IMG/VR virus record: IMGVR_UViG_3300035670_000382
Location: 1-45,788 of that record
Reading direction: 5' to 3' (one strand)
Source of the DNA: a virus
Length of the DNA stretch: 45,788 bases
A program made the position numbers and the translations under genes. The notes beneath the pieces are model-generated. The model saw only the letters and a program-made list of their open reading frames with translations, was not told the DNA's origin and searched no databases. Positions 32,239 to 39,727 of the stretch are shown one piece after another; positions within the stretch are counted from its first letter, which is position 1; each line of letters opens with the position of its first letter.

Positions 32239-33252
32239 TTAGAACAATTCGACCTGTTCCGCTTTATCGGCGGTTTCTTCCCTGAATAACGGCGGCTGGA
32301 GTTGCGCCTCGGCTATCCGCTTCTCAGCAATGGCGAAGTATTGCGGATTGTTATCGCATCCAATAAATGGCCGCCCCAATTCCACACAGGCCACGCCCGC
32401 CGTACCGCTTCCCATACAGCAATCCAGAACAACTTGGCCGGGGTTGGTGATGACCGAAACAATCCGGCGGCAAAGTCCGAGCGGCTTTGTGGTTGGGTGG
32501 TCTGTGTTTTCTCCACCTCCAACAATCGGCCATTCGATAACATCCCGGGTTTGTGTATCTGCATTGAACGGGCGGCGCAAGGCTTCGTATTCCTGGCGCA
32601 AGGCTTCGTATGGTATAGGGCAAATTCCTATCTTTTGTAAGGCTTCGTACTTTTCTTGTGTTGGAAAACTCCAGCCATCTTTATATGATGTCAATATGTT
32701 TGAGGCCATGCCGCCACCATTGGAAGCCGTACCAAAGCATAGCTCGTTTATTTCTTTATAACTCAAGCTGGTTTTATTACGCTCATCCTGAAAATAATCT
32801 CTAATCTTTTTGAATGTTGCCATATCATTCATGACTGCTTGTAAGCCTGTGGGGTCTGCGCGAGGGTCGGCTGTTGCGTAGAATAACGCCCTCTCGGTCA
32901 TTGGCGCGAACGTTCTCAGCATGTGGGCGTTTTTCTGTGGCAAGTTGTTTGGCTTGAACCATACGATTTTATTGAGCAATAAAAAGATTTCATCAAGCCT
33001 AACCTGGATGTATGCCTCCATCTTCTCGTCACAGAACAGGAAAATGCTTGAGTTGTCTTTGGTGATCCGCTTCCACTCATGCGCCAGGGATACAATCCAA
33101 TCCAGATAATCGGCGCGGGTTTTCCATTGGTTGTCCCAATCTGCTTTGACTATCTCGAAGTATGGCAGGTCTGTAAACACACAATCCACACTCCCCGCCT
33201 CCATCCCGCGCATGAAGTCTAGGCAGTCGCCCAAGTGCAATGTAACCGTCAT
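32239..33252 (-). CDS. DNA methyltransferase, N6A/N4C type (337 aa)
   Basis: Motif IV is present as DLPYF (a DPPY-type variant) near residue 30. The SAM-binding motif is near the C-terminus (VLDCCMGSGTAGVAC), with motif X-like HPTTKPLGLCRRI just before it. The order IV then I marks the beta class. The ATG at 33252 overlaps the upstream stop as ATGA. No matching restriction gene is present, so it is probably an orphan enzyme protecting phage DNA or regulating host genes. Confidence 0.85.
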   Translation of the reverse strand: MTVTLHLGDCLDFMRGMEAGSVDCVFTDLPYFEIVKADWDNQWKTRADYLDWIVSLAHEWKRITKDNSSIFLFCDEKMEAYIQVRLDEIFLLLNKIVWFKPNNLPQKNAHMLRTFAPMTERALFYATADPRADPTGLQAVMNDMATFKKIRDYFQDERNKTSLSYKEINELCFGTASNGGGMASNILTSYKDGWSFPTQEKYEALQKIGICPIPYEALRQEYEALRRPFNADTQTRDVIEWPIVGGGENTDHPTTKPLGLCRRIVSVITNPGQVVLDCCMGSGTAGVACVELGRPFIGCDNNPQYFAIAEKRIAEAQLQPPLFREETADKAEQVELF

Positions 33253-33431
33253 TCTTCCTCTACTTCTTTTGCCTCTATGTAAAACATCCATTGTTGTCCA
33301 CAGTTGCTACAAGTGAATACTTGTTCGTCGCCGTCACAAATTTGGATATATTCTCCGCAATAGCAATGGAGTTCTATGTCTATATTCAGCCACCAACCAT
33401 ACTTGTGTTTGCTTTTATCTACGAATGTCAT
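33249..33431 (-). CDS. Small zinc-ribbon protein (60 aa)
   Basis: Two Cys pairs (CYCG and CSNCG) spaced for a zinc ribbon, with an acidic C-terminus (AKEVEEE). AGGAG lies 6 bases before the ATG at 33431, the preferred start over the longer frame beginning at 33488 that would overlap the HNH gene. It probably binds DNA or protein next to the methyltransferase. Confidence 0.55.
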   Translation of the reverse strand: MTFVDKSKHKYGWWLNIDIELHCYCGEYIQICDGDEQVFTCSNCGQQWMFYIEAKEVEEE

Positions 33432-33439
33432 TCTCGCTC

Positions 33440-33757
33440 CTATATCGGCGGCGACAACTTCGCCGCTTTGTGCCGTGCCGCGTGACACCCCATGCAGAGC
33501 GTCACGAGGTCGCTCATTCTCTCCCGCCCCAGGCGCTCATACGTCAGGTGATGGACTACCCACCCGTCCGCGCCGCAGTCCTGGCAGGTGTAGTCATCCC
33601 GCATCCGGACCCGGCGGGAGATGTCCTTCCAATGGGCTGACACCAAATAGCGGCGATAACTTACGTCACGCCCGTGCAGCCAATAGCGGCGGCGCACCCA
33701 CTCCGAGAACATGATCAGGGTGATGAACCCGGCCAGGATGACGGCGCACTCAGTCAC
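33440..33757 (-). CDS. HNH endonuclease-like protein with N-terminal membrane helix (105 aa)
   Basis: Residues 2-21 form a probable membrane helix (TECAVILAGFITLIMF). The second half has the HNH nuclease core: CQDCG, HHLTYERLG, then CMGCH. The start is GTG, overlapping the upstream stop as GTGA. Membrane-linked HNH proteins are unusual. It might nick DNA entering or leaving at the membrane, or be a mobile homing-type enzyme. Confidence 0.6.
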   Translation of the reverse strand: MTECAVILAGFITLIMFSEWVRRRYWLHGRDVSYRRYLVSAHWKDISRRVRMRDDYTCQDCGADGWVVHHLTYERLGRERMSDLVTLCMGCHAARHKAAKLSPPI

Positions 33758-33993
33758 GGGGCGGTCACTCCTCTTGGGCGGTGGTAAACATTGATTTTTG
33801 ACTTTCCGGGCATCTGCATAGTGGTGACGGCAAGAACGCCACTTTCCAAAAGGTTAGTAAGCACCTTCTCGGCTGCTCCCCTGCTGCAATGGTTATATTC
33901 TGCGTATTCATCCAACGTGAACCCGTACCCATCGGGGCGCATCGGGGTTGGTCGGATTACTTCATCCAGTTCTTTGAGCAGGGTTACATCCAT
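33754..33993 (-). CDS. Winged-helix DNA-binding protein (79 aa)
   Basis: The pattern TLDEYAEYNHCSRGAAEKVLTNLLESGVLAVTT is a helix-turn-helix plus wing of MarR/replication-initiator type. It overlaps the exonuclease gene by 10 bases and the HNH gene by 4. It is probably a regulator of the leftward operon. Confidence 0.6.
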   Translation of the reverse strand: MDVTLLKELDEVIRPTPMRPDGYGFTLDEYAEYNHCSRGAAEKVLTNLLESGVLAVTTMQMPGKSKINVYHRPRGVTAP

Positions 33994-34586
33994 CGTCTTA
34001 TAATCCCCTTGTAGTCATACGGCATGAGCATTTCATAAACTCCCATGTTCATTCTAACATCGCGCTCGCAATGGTCGATGATGTCTTTCATTGCTTCCTC
34101 GCGCTTTGCGGCATTTCCCCATATCGTCATCCAATGCGAGGCGGGATAAATCTTCGTCTTGAGTTGGTCGAGTTGCAACAAGTCAGCGATCATGTCCAAG
34201 CTCTTGGTTGGCTTGCCAAACCCGTTATTGACCGTGCGGAACTTAGTTCTCCCAAACAGGCGCATGGTATCATACACAAAGGGCATCAGGTCGCAATCCA
34301 GCCCGCGCCGGTATGCCCGCGTTCGGATAAACGGAAGATCAAACATTTCTATATTATGCCCAATCAATAAATCGTATGTCGAAAGTTCAGCGATAAACTC
34401 TTTCAGCATTTCGGTTTCTTCGACTTCCAGAAAGCCGGTTTCTTCCTGCTTCCATTCCTTCTGATACTTGACCCTGAATGTCCTTGTTCGCTTTGTCGCC
34501 AGGGGGCGAACGCAAGCGCAGAGCATGATCCCCGCTCCAATCGCTTCGAGTGCCGTTGTTTCAATGTCGAAAACTGCTGATTTCAT
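33984..34586 (-). CDS. DnaQ-like 3'-5' exonuclease (200 aa)
   Basis: RNase H-fold exonuclease with the acidic motifs in order: FDIETT (ExoI, residues 5-10), NIEMFDLPF (ExoII) and HCERDVRMN (ExoIII region). It matches the proofreading domain of DNA polymerase B-type enzymes, but no polymerase domain is attached. ATG at 34586 has GGGAG 7 bases upstream; an earlier ATG in the same frame lacks one. It probably trims or processes ends in recombination with the SSB and annealing protein downstream. Confidence 0.75.
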   Translation of the reverse strand: MKSAVFDIETTALEAIGAGIMLCACVRPLATKRTRTFRVKYQKEWKQEETGFLEVEETEMLKEFIAELSTYDLLIGHNIEMFDLPFIRTRAYRRGLDCDLMPFVYDTMRLFGRTKFRTVNNGFGKPTKSLDMIADLLQLDQLKTKIYPASHWMTIWGNAAKREEAMKDIIDHCERDVRMNMGVYEMLMPYDYKGIIRRWM

Positions 34587-34679
34587 GTTATCTCCCTTAC
34601 AATAGGACGCGCCCACACCCTAACGGTGTAGGCGCGCTTATTCAGTTGTTATGCTCCATCAAATTGTGTTGGTAACCTC

Positions 34680-35048
34680 CTATTCCTTCGGTAAGGCCCG
34701 AAGCCAATCCTTGACGGCGACCAAGATGGAAATGCCCTGGTGCAGAATATTCTCTCCAAGAGCGACCAGGAAAGCCATCACAAGGTAACCGGCCCAAAGC
34801 GGGGCGTTGAAGATTTGCAGCGGTTCGAGTTGCAGGTATGCAGATGCACCAAACCCAATCAAGGCCGCAACCACCATATAAACAGCGGTCATAACCTTGT
34901 CGCGCAGATCGGCATCCTTGATGAACTCGCCAATCTTTGTCAATAGCGGCTTGAATGCGGTCACGGCTCCCCAAACTGCCACCGCCAGGGGAACAGCAGA
35001 AACTAAGAGGGCTTGCGCCCAATCCAACAGAAAGTCCACATCGAACAT
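34680..35048 (-). CDS. Holin-like membrane protein (122 aa)
   Basis: Three or four predicted membrane helices (VSAVPLAVAVWGAV, VMTAVYMVVAALIGFGA, AGYLVMAFLVALG) with a charged C-terminus. AAGGAG lies 8 bases before ATG. The overlapping 201-residue frame at 34642-35247 lacks such features and is rejected. The profile fits a phage holin of the LLH type, but it lies in the replication operon rather than the late region. Confidence 0.55.
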   Translation of the reverse strand: MFDVDFLLDWAQALLVSAVPLAVAVWGAVTAFKPLLTKIGEFIKDADLRDKVMTAVYMVVAALIGFGASAYLQLEPLQIFNAPLWAGYLVMAFLVALGENILHQGISILVAVKDWLRALPKE

Positions 35049-35086
35049 TTGTCATACTCCTTTGCAAAGAAGAATAGGTTACGTTC

Positions 35087-35095
35087 ATTTTACCA
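35087..35095 (-). promoter_or_regulatory. Possible leftward extended -10
   Basis: TGGTAAAAT, read leftward, resembles the extended -10 motif found at 2295, 15788 and 16995. There is no good -35, and it lies 39 bases before the holin-like gene. Confidence 0.3.
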
Positions 35096-35131
35096 CAATT
35101 TTCTCGCCGCTCCCCCTCTGCGGCGGGGTGG

Positions 35132-35314
35132 TTAGAATGGAATATCATCTCGTTCATCTTCTGCGTGTTCTTCCGATTCGTCGCGATATTTTGCAACAAG
35201 TTTACGGATAAACGCAACGATATTTTCGGTAATTGCTCTGCGAGCAACAGAGCCTTTTGATGCCACTAAATCGCCGAGAAAATCCCGCAACAATTCTTCT
35301 TCGTTCTTATTCAT
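35132..35314 (-). CDS. Small protein with SSB-type C-terminal tail (60 aa)
   Basis: A helical, charged 60-residue protein (KNEEELLRDFLGDLVASKG opening) that ends DERDDIPF. E. coli SSB ends DDDIPF, the tip that docks many replication and repair proteins, and this phage's own SSB, the next gene upstream, ends QDDVPF. There is no OB fold. It could occupy SSB partner sites or link a nuclease or helicase to them. The upstream region has only a weak ribosome site. Confidence 0.55.
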   Translation of the reverse strand: MNKNEEELLRDFLGDLVASKGSVARRAITENIVAFIRKLVAKYRDESEEHAEDERDDIPF

Positions 35315-35341
35315 TTTTTTGTTCTTTCTGCGCTTATGCGC

Positions 35342-35749
35342 TTAGAATGGCACATCGTCTTGTTCAAGGCGCTCAAGCTGGTTTTCTTCTGCGTGAGCCG
35401 CTTCCGCTTTGGTCAGGAAGCGCACGGTGGAGGCGGTCACCTCGAAAGATGCGCGCGCCGTTCCGTCTTGCCCGGTCCATGTGCGCGGCCCTCCGGTTGC
35501 GGGGTCTGCGGTCATCCGTCCTTCGACATAGACCAGCATCCCCTTCTTCACGTACTCGTTGCAAATCTCCGCGAGTTTGCCCCAGGATGACACGCTGAAC
35601 CAGACGGTTTCTTTGACCTTTTCTCCCGCGCCGTTGGTGTACTGCCGGTTGGTGGCGACGGAGAAGGATGTCACGGCTTGCCCGTTGGGGGTGTAGCGCA
35701 TCTCGGCATCTTTGCCAACGTTGCCAACGATGATAATGGTGTGGTGCAT
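35342..35749 (-). CDS. ssb: Single-stranded DNA-binding protein (135 aa)
   Basis: Classic SSB: the OB-fold opening (TIIIVGNVGKDAEMRY), the T..FSVATNR element, WFSVSSWGKLAE, the conserved GMLVYVEGRMT, and an acidic tail ending LEQDDVPF. It coats single-stranded DNA during replication and recruits partners. The gene is next to the annealing protein in the same direction, a 1-base overlap, as in many phages. Confidence 0.92.
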   Translation of the reverse strand: MHHTIIIVGNVGKDAEMRYTPNGQAVTSFSVATNRQYTNGAGEKVKETVWFSVSSWGKLAEICNEYVKKGMLVYVEGRMTADPATGGPRTWTGQDGTARASFEVTASTVRFLTKAEAAHAEENQLERLEQDDVPF

Positions 35750-36504
35750 TATAATTCTCCCTTCGAGTACAGGTCATTGGCGTAATCGGCGGCTTCGGGT
35801 GCGGTCATCTCTGTCCTAACCTTGCGGTACGCCTTGCCCCAGGCAATAATGATACTGTCGTGCGCCTCGCCTGGCAGGTTGGATAGGCCGAGCATCCCTT
35901 TGGCGGCATAGTCATTCTTTGCCAACCCTGCGGTGATAAGGGCGTTCTTCTGCGCAGCGCTCCAAACGTTGCTGTTGTTCTGCGGGATCTTCTCCTGTTT
36001 CTGCAAAGATGCCTCAATCTTTTCGACGCTTGGAAATCCATCATCGTTCAGACTTGGATTGAGCGCCCGCAATACCATAGCGCGCAACCTGCTTTCTTCT
36101 CCATCTGCAAGAACAAACGTCTTACCGATTGGGCGAACTTTTGCCCACATTTTCGGCAGGTCATACAGGAAGCGCCCGACCCCAAACTTCACGGCGGCGC
36201 GCTTGAAAGCGTCCGAATAAGCCGATTTCTCCTGCTCATTCTCGTTGTCATCCTTGCCAACATCCCGGCGCGTAACTCCAAGAACAGTCAGGGAACATTC
36301 CAGCCCACCACTAACGGCGGCGGCGTACGAATCTGACCATTCACCGCCTACAACATCATCGAGGCGATCCATAACGACGCGGGCATCAATGTATGCAACA
36401 ATTAGCGAGTTTCCATTTTCGCTTGGTTTCGTCTGAACCTTGAAACTGATTTTCTCAACGGGGAATGGTTCTTTGAGTTTCGGTAAAACTTCTGTTAAAT
36501 TCAT
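35749..36504 (-). CDS. Rad52/Sak-like single-strand annealing protein (251 aa)
   Basis: The N-terminal core (residues 10-140) has the Rad52/22 pattern: FSFKVQTKPS-like ISFKVQTKPS, the YIDARVVMDRLDDVVGGEWSD helix, and SAYSDAFKRAAVKFGVGRFLYDL. The C-terminal half is Glu/Gln-rich, probably flexible. It anneals complementary strands and works with the SSB. The start overlaps the small upstream frame as ATGA, with AAGGA nearby. Confidence 0.8.
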   Translation of the reverse strand: MNLTEVLPKLKEPFPVEKISFKVQTKPSENGNSLIVAYIDARVVMDRLDDVVGGEWSDSYAAAVSGGLECSLTVLGVTRRDVGKDDNENEQEKSAYSDAFKRAAVKFGVGRFLYDLPKMWAKVRPIGKTFVLADGEESRLRAMVLRALNPSLNDDGFPSVEKIEASLQKQEKIPQNNSNVWSAAQKNALITAGLAKNDYAAKGMLGLSNLPGEAHDSIIIAWGKAYRKVRTEMTAPEAADYANDLYSKGEL

Positions 36505-36689
36505 TTCCTTGTTCCTTTCGGGTGATCTGCGGCTATCCCGTCCGCAGTTTGTTGGATGCGCTGGCCGGGCGCCATTGGCCTGCTCCTTTCATCGGTCGCT
36601 CTCCCTCGCCTGCCCGTCTCGCCGCTATCCCTACGGGTCATCAACGGGCAGGGAGAAGGAGGAGCATGAAACGCCATCACGGCGATCAT
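36501..36689 (-). CDS. Small uncertain protein (62 aa)
   Basis: A frame starting at 36689 with TGATG overlap with the upstream gene and ending in an ATGA overlap with the annealing gene. Composition is Pro/Arg-rich and not obviously folded. An internal ATG at 36575 with AAGGAG 8 bases upstream could give a 24-residue leader peptide instead. The overlaps are the main argument for expression. Confidence 0.4.
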   Translation of the reverse strand: MIAVMAFHAPPSPCPLMTRRDSGETGRRGRATDERSRPMAPGQRIQQTADGIAADHPKGTRK

Positions 36690-36958
36690 CACAATAAGAA
36701 TGTCCGCATCGCTTGCGGCTCGTTGTCAGCGTGTTCGGTGTACCACGCCTGCCGTTCGTTGCAGTATGCCCAGGCCTCTTCGACTTTGGCGCGGGCTTGC
36801 AGCGTCTTGGCGGTCTGCCAGTATTCCTCGGCCAGTTCCCGGTCGCCTTCGACCGTCTGGCAGTAAAGTTGCTCATAGTGTTCGGCGCGGCTTCTCAGCC
36901 ATTGCGCTTCGGTTGTGGTATGGGTGGGGCGTTGGTCGTGCCAGGTGGTTGTATCCAT
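36689..36958 (-). CDS. Hypothetical protein (89 aa)
   Basis: A helical 89-residue protein (HTTTEAQWLRSRAEHYEQLYCQTVEGDRELAEEYWQT) rich in Glu, Gln and Arg, probably a coiled coil. AAGGAGAGAGCG precedes the ATG at 36958; an earlier ATG in frame has no site. It is the first gene after the promoter at 36979-37007. Confidence 0.6.
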   Translation of the reverse strand: MDTTTWHDQRPTHTTTEAQWLRSRAEHYEQLYCQTVEGDRELAEEYWQTAKTLQARAKVEEAWAYCNERQAWYTEHADNEPQAMRTFLL

Positions 36959-36978
36959 GTCGCTCTCTCCTTGCACTT

Positions 36979-37007
36979 ATATTACCACTTTAGGCATATT
37001 AGTGCAA
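36979..37007 (-). promoter_or_regulatory. Leftward promoter with extended -10
   Basis: Reading leftward, TTGCAC (37007-37002), 17-base spacer, TAATAT (36984-36979), preceded by TGG as in other extended -10 sites. It would drive 36689-36958 and the recombination genes below. Confidence 0.6.
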
Positions 37008-37025
37008 TAACTTTTGTAATAACTT
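37003..37025. repeat. Tandem 11-bp repeat overlapping the promoter
   Basis: TGCAATAACTT (37003-37013) and TGTAATAACTT (37015-37025) are direct repeats, 12 bases apart, overlapping the -35. The spacing suggests an operator bound side by side. Confidence 0.45.
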
Positions 37026-37290
37026 AGGAGTGACTTTTATCACATTCGGGTTCGGTATGATTCCGAACCTCCACATCTTCAACGCCGATCCACAAATGAC
37101 CCGGCAGGATGGTTTTGCAAGAACGGATGGTGATATTTCCCATCACTTCTCCAATGGTAGTGTTAGGGTTTACAAGGCAAATATCCGGTGTTCGCCCATA
37201 CTTGGCGCGGTAGTATTCAGCGGCGCGGGCTATCTTAGTTGCCAGCGATGTTTTGGGATCATTATCGAACCACATCATTCCGATATTCAT
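37024..37290 (-). CDS. Conserved hypothetical protein (88 aa)
   Basis: Residues 5-50 (MMWFDNDPKTSLATKIARAAEYYRAKYGRTPDICLVNP) look like a small protein I associate with mobile elements, but without a known function. ATG at 37290 overlaps the upstream stop as ATGA. It ends HTEPECDKSHS. Confidence 0.5.
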   Translation of the reverse strand: MNIGMMWFDNDPKTSLATKIARAAEYYRAKYGRTPDICLVNPNTTIGEVMGNITIRSCKTILPGHLWIGVEDVEVRNHTEPECDKSHS

Positions 37291-37733
37291 TTCCACCAAT
37301 ACGCCTTTCTACCGCCTGGGTTATCGGTTTGCAATATTCCCTTGAGCGACTTTTCCGCTTTCCTTATCCGGTACTCTGACCATCCCAGCCGTTCCCGAAT
37401 GTCTTTGTACCATTGCGGCTTGTCGGTCAGGGCTTCCAATAGCGCTGCATTATCCGCTTCCTCGCATATCATGTGGCGCGGGTACTTCCTGCGCTTTGGC
37501 GTTACGCACCACTTGGCGTTTAGTTGCTCATGCTTTGCGCCAAGATATTTGGCCGCCATATACTTCATTTTGTTTTGAGCGTACAGCGCCGCTTTTTCTT
37601 CATCCGTCTGGAGTTGTTCCGCTTTCCACGCCAGCACCACCAGGGTATCAATGCGATGGATGGTTCGGTTGGATAGTGGCACATCTGCGAATGATACGCC
37701 GTCACCAGGGCTTGATGGGATGTATTGGTTCAT
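37287..37733 (-). CDS. Hypothetical protein with C-terminal helix-turn-helix-like segment (148 aa)
   Basis: N-terminal helices with Lys and Ala, a Cys-containing centre, and a C-terminal segment (PQWYKDIRERLGWSEYRIRKAEKSLKG) resembling a winged helix. It overlaps both neighbours as ATGA. No named family. Confidence 0.5.
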   Translation of the reverse strand: MNQYIPSSPGDGVSFADVPLSNRTIHRIDTLVVLAWKAEQLQTDEEKAALYAQNKMKYMAAKYLGAKHEQLNAKWCVTPKRRKYPRHMICEEADNAALLEALTDKPQWYKDIRERLGWSEYRIRKAEKSLKGILQTDNPGGRKAYWWK

Positions 37734-37966
37734 GGTCGCTCCGCTATCTTATCGCTCAGTATCCATCCGAGCGTGTCCCGGCTGTTACCGATGAGCGACC
37801 ACTCGTTATATGTGTCATACAGCCAGTATGTATCCCCGCTGTGCGCCTGCAAGACTATCTCGGCGGCGATCTGCGGCGCGGCATACACCGGGGCCGCCTC
37901 GAACCCGGCGCGGTGGTATCCCATCCCCGCCCCGCCTGCTCCACAAAACAAGTCTAATAGTTTCAC
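37730..37966 (-). CDS. Truncated cytosine-methyltransferase-like protein (78 aa)
   Basis: The first 22 residues are motif I of C5-cytosine methyltransferases (LDLFCGAGGAGMGYHRAGFE), but the PC catalytic loop and target region are missing. The rest (AAPVYAAPQIAAEIVLQ onward) looks unrelated. GTG start with AAAGGATAAG upstream. It is either a decayed gene whose start was retained or a small SAM-binding-like protein that no longer methylates. Confidence 0.6.
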   Translation of the reverse strand: MKLLDLFCGAGGAGMGYHRAGFEAAPVYAAPQIAAEIVLQAHSGDTYWLYDTYNEWSLIGNSRDTLGWILSDKIAERP

Positions 37967-37969
37967 CGC

Positions 37970-38194
37970 TTATCCTTTCATCACTACCGCGCCCGGCCCG
38001 AATAACTCCGCTACCAGCTCATCGGCTATCAGGGCCGGGTTGCAAATGTTACACGTCTCCCGGTGTGCTACTTCTTGGCGCATGAGTTCGAGATACCGTT
38101 CCCGGTTGGTATTGCCCCACTCGTATGACTGCCTGAGCAGGATGCGCTCCAGGTCAAGGCATTTGACAAGGTGACCGTTATTCATTTTTGCCAT
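37970..38194 (-). CDS. Small CxxC protein (74 aa)
   Basis: A helical protein (LERILLRQSYEWGNTNRERYLELMRQE) with a CNIC pair in the centre and an acidic/hydrophobic C-terminus. Start MAKMNN; ATG at 38194 overlaps the upstream gene by 17 bases. Unknown function, possibly zinc-binding. Confidence 0.5.
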   Translation of the reverse strand: MAKMNNGHLVKCLDLERILLRQSYEWGNTNRERYLELMRQEVAHRETCNICNPALIADELVAELFGPGAVVMKG

Positions 38195-38762
38195 CGCTCA
38201 ACTTTCCGGCGATCTTCGCCATTTCGATTTGCGCCCGCTGGTTATCAACGAACTCACGAACGCGCGGAAGCATGGTGTCCTCTATCCGCATCGTTTCGAG
38301 CCGCTCATTGTACGCCCTCACAAAGTGCGCCCGGTCTGTGGATGGGTTGTCACCTGGGAACTTCCCCGGCCAGCCCAAGTCCCGCGCCACTTCCTCGATG
38401 AGCGGGTGCGAGAATTTCAAGTGGTGGTGAATTATCTCGTTCCCGGCTTCACTCTCTACCACCTGGACCCGCTCCATATCGGCGGGCATTTCGAGCAGTT
38501 CTCCCCAGGCTTTGAACGCATCCGGCACACCCGCCGCCATCCTTCGCAGGCGGGATACCATCGCCCGGATTTCCGAGATAGACGGCGGCCAGGGAGAGTT
38601 GTTCGTAGTGATCCAATGCAGCGCGGCGGCTTGCAACTCCTCCCCGTTGACATCTTCGAGCAGGATGGCCCAACTCTTAGCCGTGTCGGTTTCGGGCGTC
38701 CAGCGCGGGAACGATGCCCGCAGGAGCCTTAGGGTTATGTGTATTTCCTCAAGCGTTGCCAT
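38178..38762 (-). CDS. Helicase-loader-like protein (194 aa)
   Basis: The first half (TLRLLRASFPRWTPETDTAKSWAILLEDVNGEELQAAALHW, then PPSISEIRAMV) matches the G39P/helicase loader pattern, in which the protein recruits the replicative helicase. No helicase gene is present in this window, so the loader would use the host DnaB. It overlaps the replication-initiator gene by 14 bases. Confidence 0.6.
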   Translation of the reverse strand: MATLEEIHITLRLLRASFPRWTPETDTAKSWAILLEDVNGEELQAAALHWITTNNSPWPPSISEIRAMVSRLRRMAAGVPDAFKAWGELLEMPADMERVQVVESEAGNEIIHHHLKFSHPLIEEVARDLGWPGKFPGDNPSTDRAHFVRAYNERLETMRIEDTMLPRVREFVDNQRAQIEMAKIAGKLSDGKNE

Positions 38763-39615
38763 TTAGTACCGCGTCCCTTTCTGCTATGAGTTTAGCGAAT
38801 ACCTCGTCCACCGGGTCCACCCCGCCGCGCCCGTTGCCCTTCGGTGTCCACGCCTGGGCGATGAGCCAGTTATCCTTGACCTGGTCGGGATAACTGCGCG
38901 CCTTCGTGGGGCTAAAGTCCGAGTAGGGACGCTTTGACCATTCGGCAAACTTGCGGATTTCCTCGACCGGCTTCGATACCAGGAACCGGCGCAGCTTGTC
39001 CAGCTTCGGCTTATCCCATGGCAGCGGCGGGTAGTTCATCGCCCGCTCGTATTCATCGAGCAGGGCGCGCTCGGCCTGGAGTGCCGCCAGTTGTTCGGCG
39101 GGGATGTCCTCACCGGCGGCGACTGCCCAGCCGAGATCGGACTTTTGAAAATCGAAATTTACACCCTTTTTAATCTCTGTTGTAGTCTGTGTCGTAGTCT
39201 CTGATTCATTTAACGAATGTGGAACTTCCTCATTCCCGAATGAGGTTTTATCACATTCGGGAGCGTTACTGTTGCACGTTCGCGAACTTGACCAAAACTC
39301 ATTTAGGACATCCCAGAGAACCCGGTAATACATCTGATGGTCAAGCCGCCTGTATTTCTCCTCAAGCATCCCGCGCGCCCGTAGTTCCTTCCTGGCGCTC
39401 TTTTGCTCATAATAGGATAGGCCGGTTTCTTCTTCCAGTTCATCGGATGTCTTGTATATCCATCCTTCGGGATCTGCTTGCTTTCCGTGCCAATAGGCGA
39501 GTTGGCAAATAAAAACGGTTGCCTTGACACCCAGCAATTTAGCAAGGCTGGGATAGTAAGCAACCGGGCGACCGAGCTCGATAAGATATTCAGATAGTCT
39601 CATGCTGTTATCCAT
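38749..39615 (-). CDS. Replication initiator/organiser protein (288 aa)
   Basis: Residues 10-110 are a winged-helix DNA-binding domain (PSLAKLLGVKATVFICQLAYWHGKQ, DELEEETGLSYYEQKSARKEL). An acidic, Gln-rich middle follows, and then a DnaD-like helical C-terminus (LRRFLVSKPVEEIRKFAEW). It is the first large gene after the strong promoter at 39728-39756. ATG at 39615 is 10 bases after GGGAG. It probably binds an origin within or near its own gene. Confidence 0.65.
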   Translation of the reverse strand: MDNSMRLSEYLIELGRPVAYYPSLAKLLGVKATVFICQLAYWHGKQADPEGWIYKTSDELEEETGLSYYEQKSARKELRARGMLEEKYRRLDHQMYYRVLWDVLNEFWSSSRTCNSNAPECDKTSFGNEEVPHSLNESETTTQTTTEIKKGVNFDFQKSDLGWAVAAGEDIPAEQLAALQAERALLDEYERAMNYPPLPWDKPKLDKLRRFLVSKPVEEIRKFAEWSKRPYSDFSPTKARSYPDQVKDNWLIAQAWTPKGNGRGGVDPVDEVFAKLIAERDAVLNGNA

Positions 39616-39715
39616 AAATAACAAACTCCCTTTCATCTGGCTTTCGGCCTGCGGTGGAGGTGACAGGTTCTCCTAGCCTCAAGCCAGACAAAAGGGGGCT
39701 TATTCCTGTCATCAT
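39608..39715 (-). CDS. Short leader open frame (35 aa)
   Basis: ATGATG at 39715 opens a 35-residue frame (MMTGISPLLSGLRLGEPVTS opening) with GGAG 9-10 bases upstream. It ends with a stop inside the ATGGATAA of the initiator gene start, so it could couple translation to that gene. No folded domain is evident. Confidence 0.35.
   Translation of the reverse strand: MMTGISPLLSGLRLGEPVTSTAGRKPDEREFVIYG
39636..39688 (-). promoter_or_regulatory. Leader hairpins before the initiator gene
   Basis: TCTGGCTT (39636-39643) pairs with AAGCCAGA (39681-39688), and TGACAGG (39661-39667) pairs with CCTGTCA (39705-39711). These two pairings overlap and compete, as in an attenuator or switch. Both lie in the transcript leader. 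Confidence 0.4.
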
Positions 39716-39727
39716 TTCCGCATCTCC

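Noticed and set aside
34642-35247. 201-residue leftward frame overlapping the holin-like gene
   Set aside because: Low-complexity sequence without domain. The overlapping 122-residue frame has AAGGAG and clear membrane helices.
36631-36876. 81-residue leftward frame over 36689-36958
   Set aside because: The overlapping 89-residue frame has a strong ribosome site and promoter.
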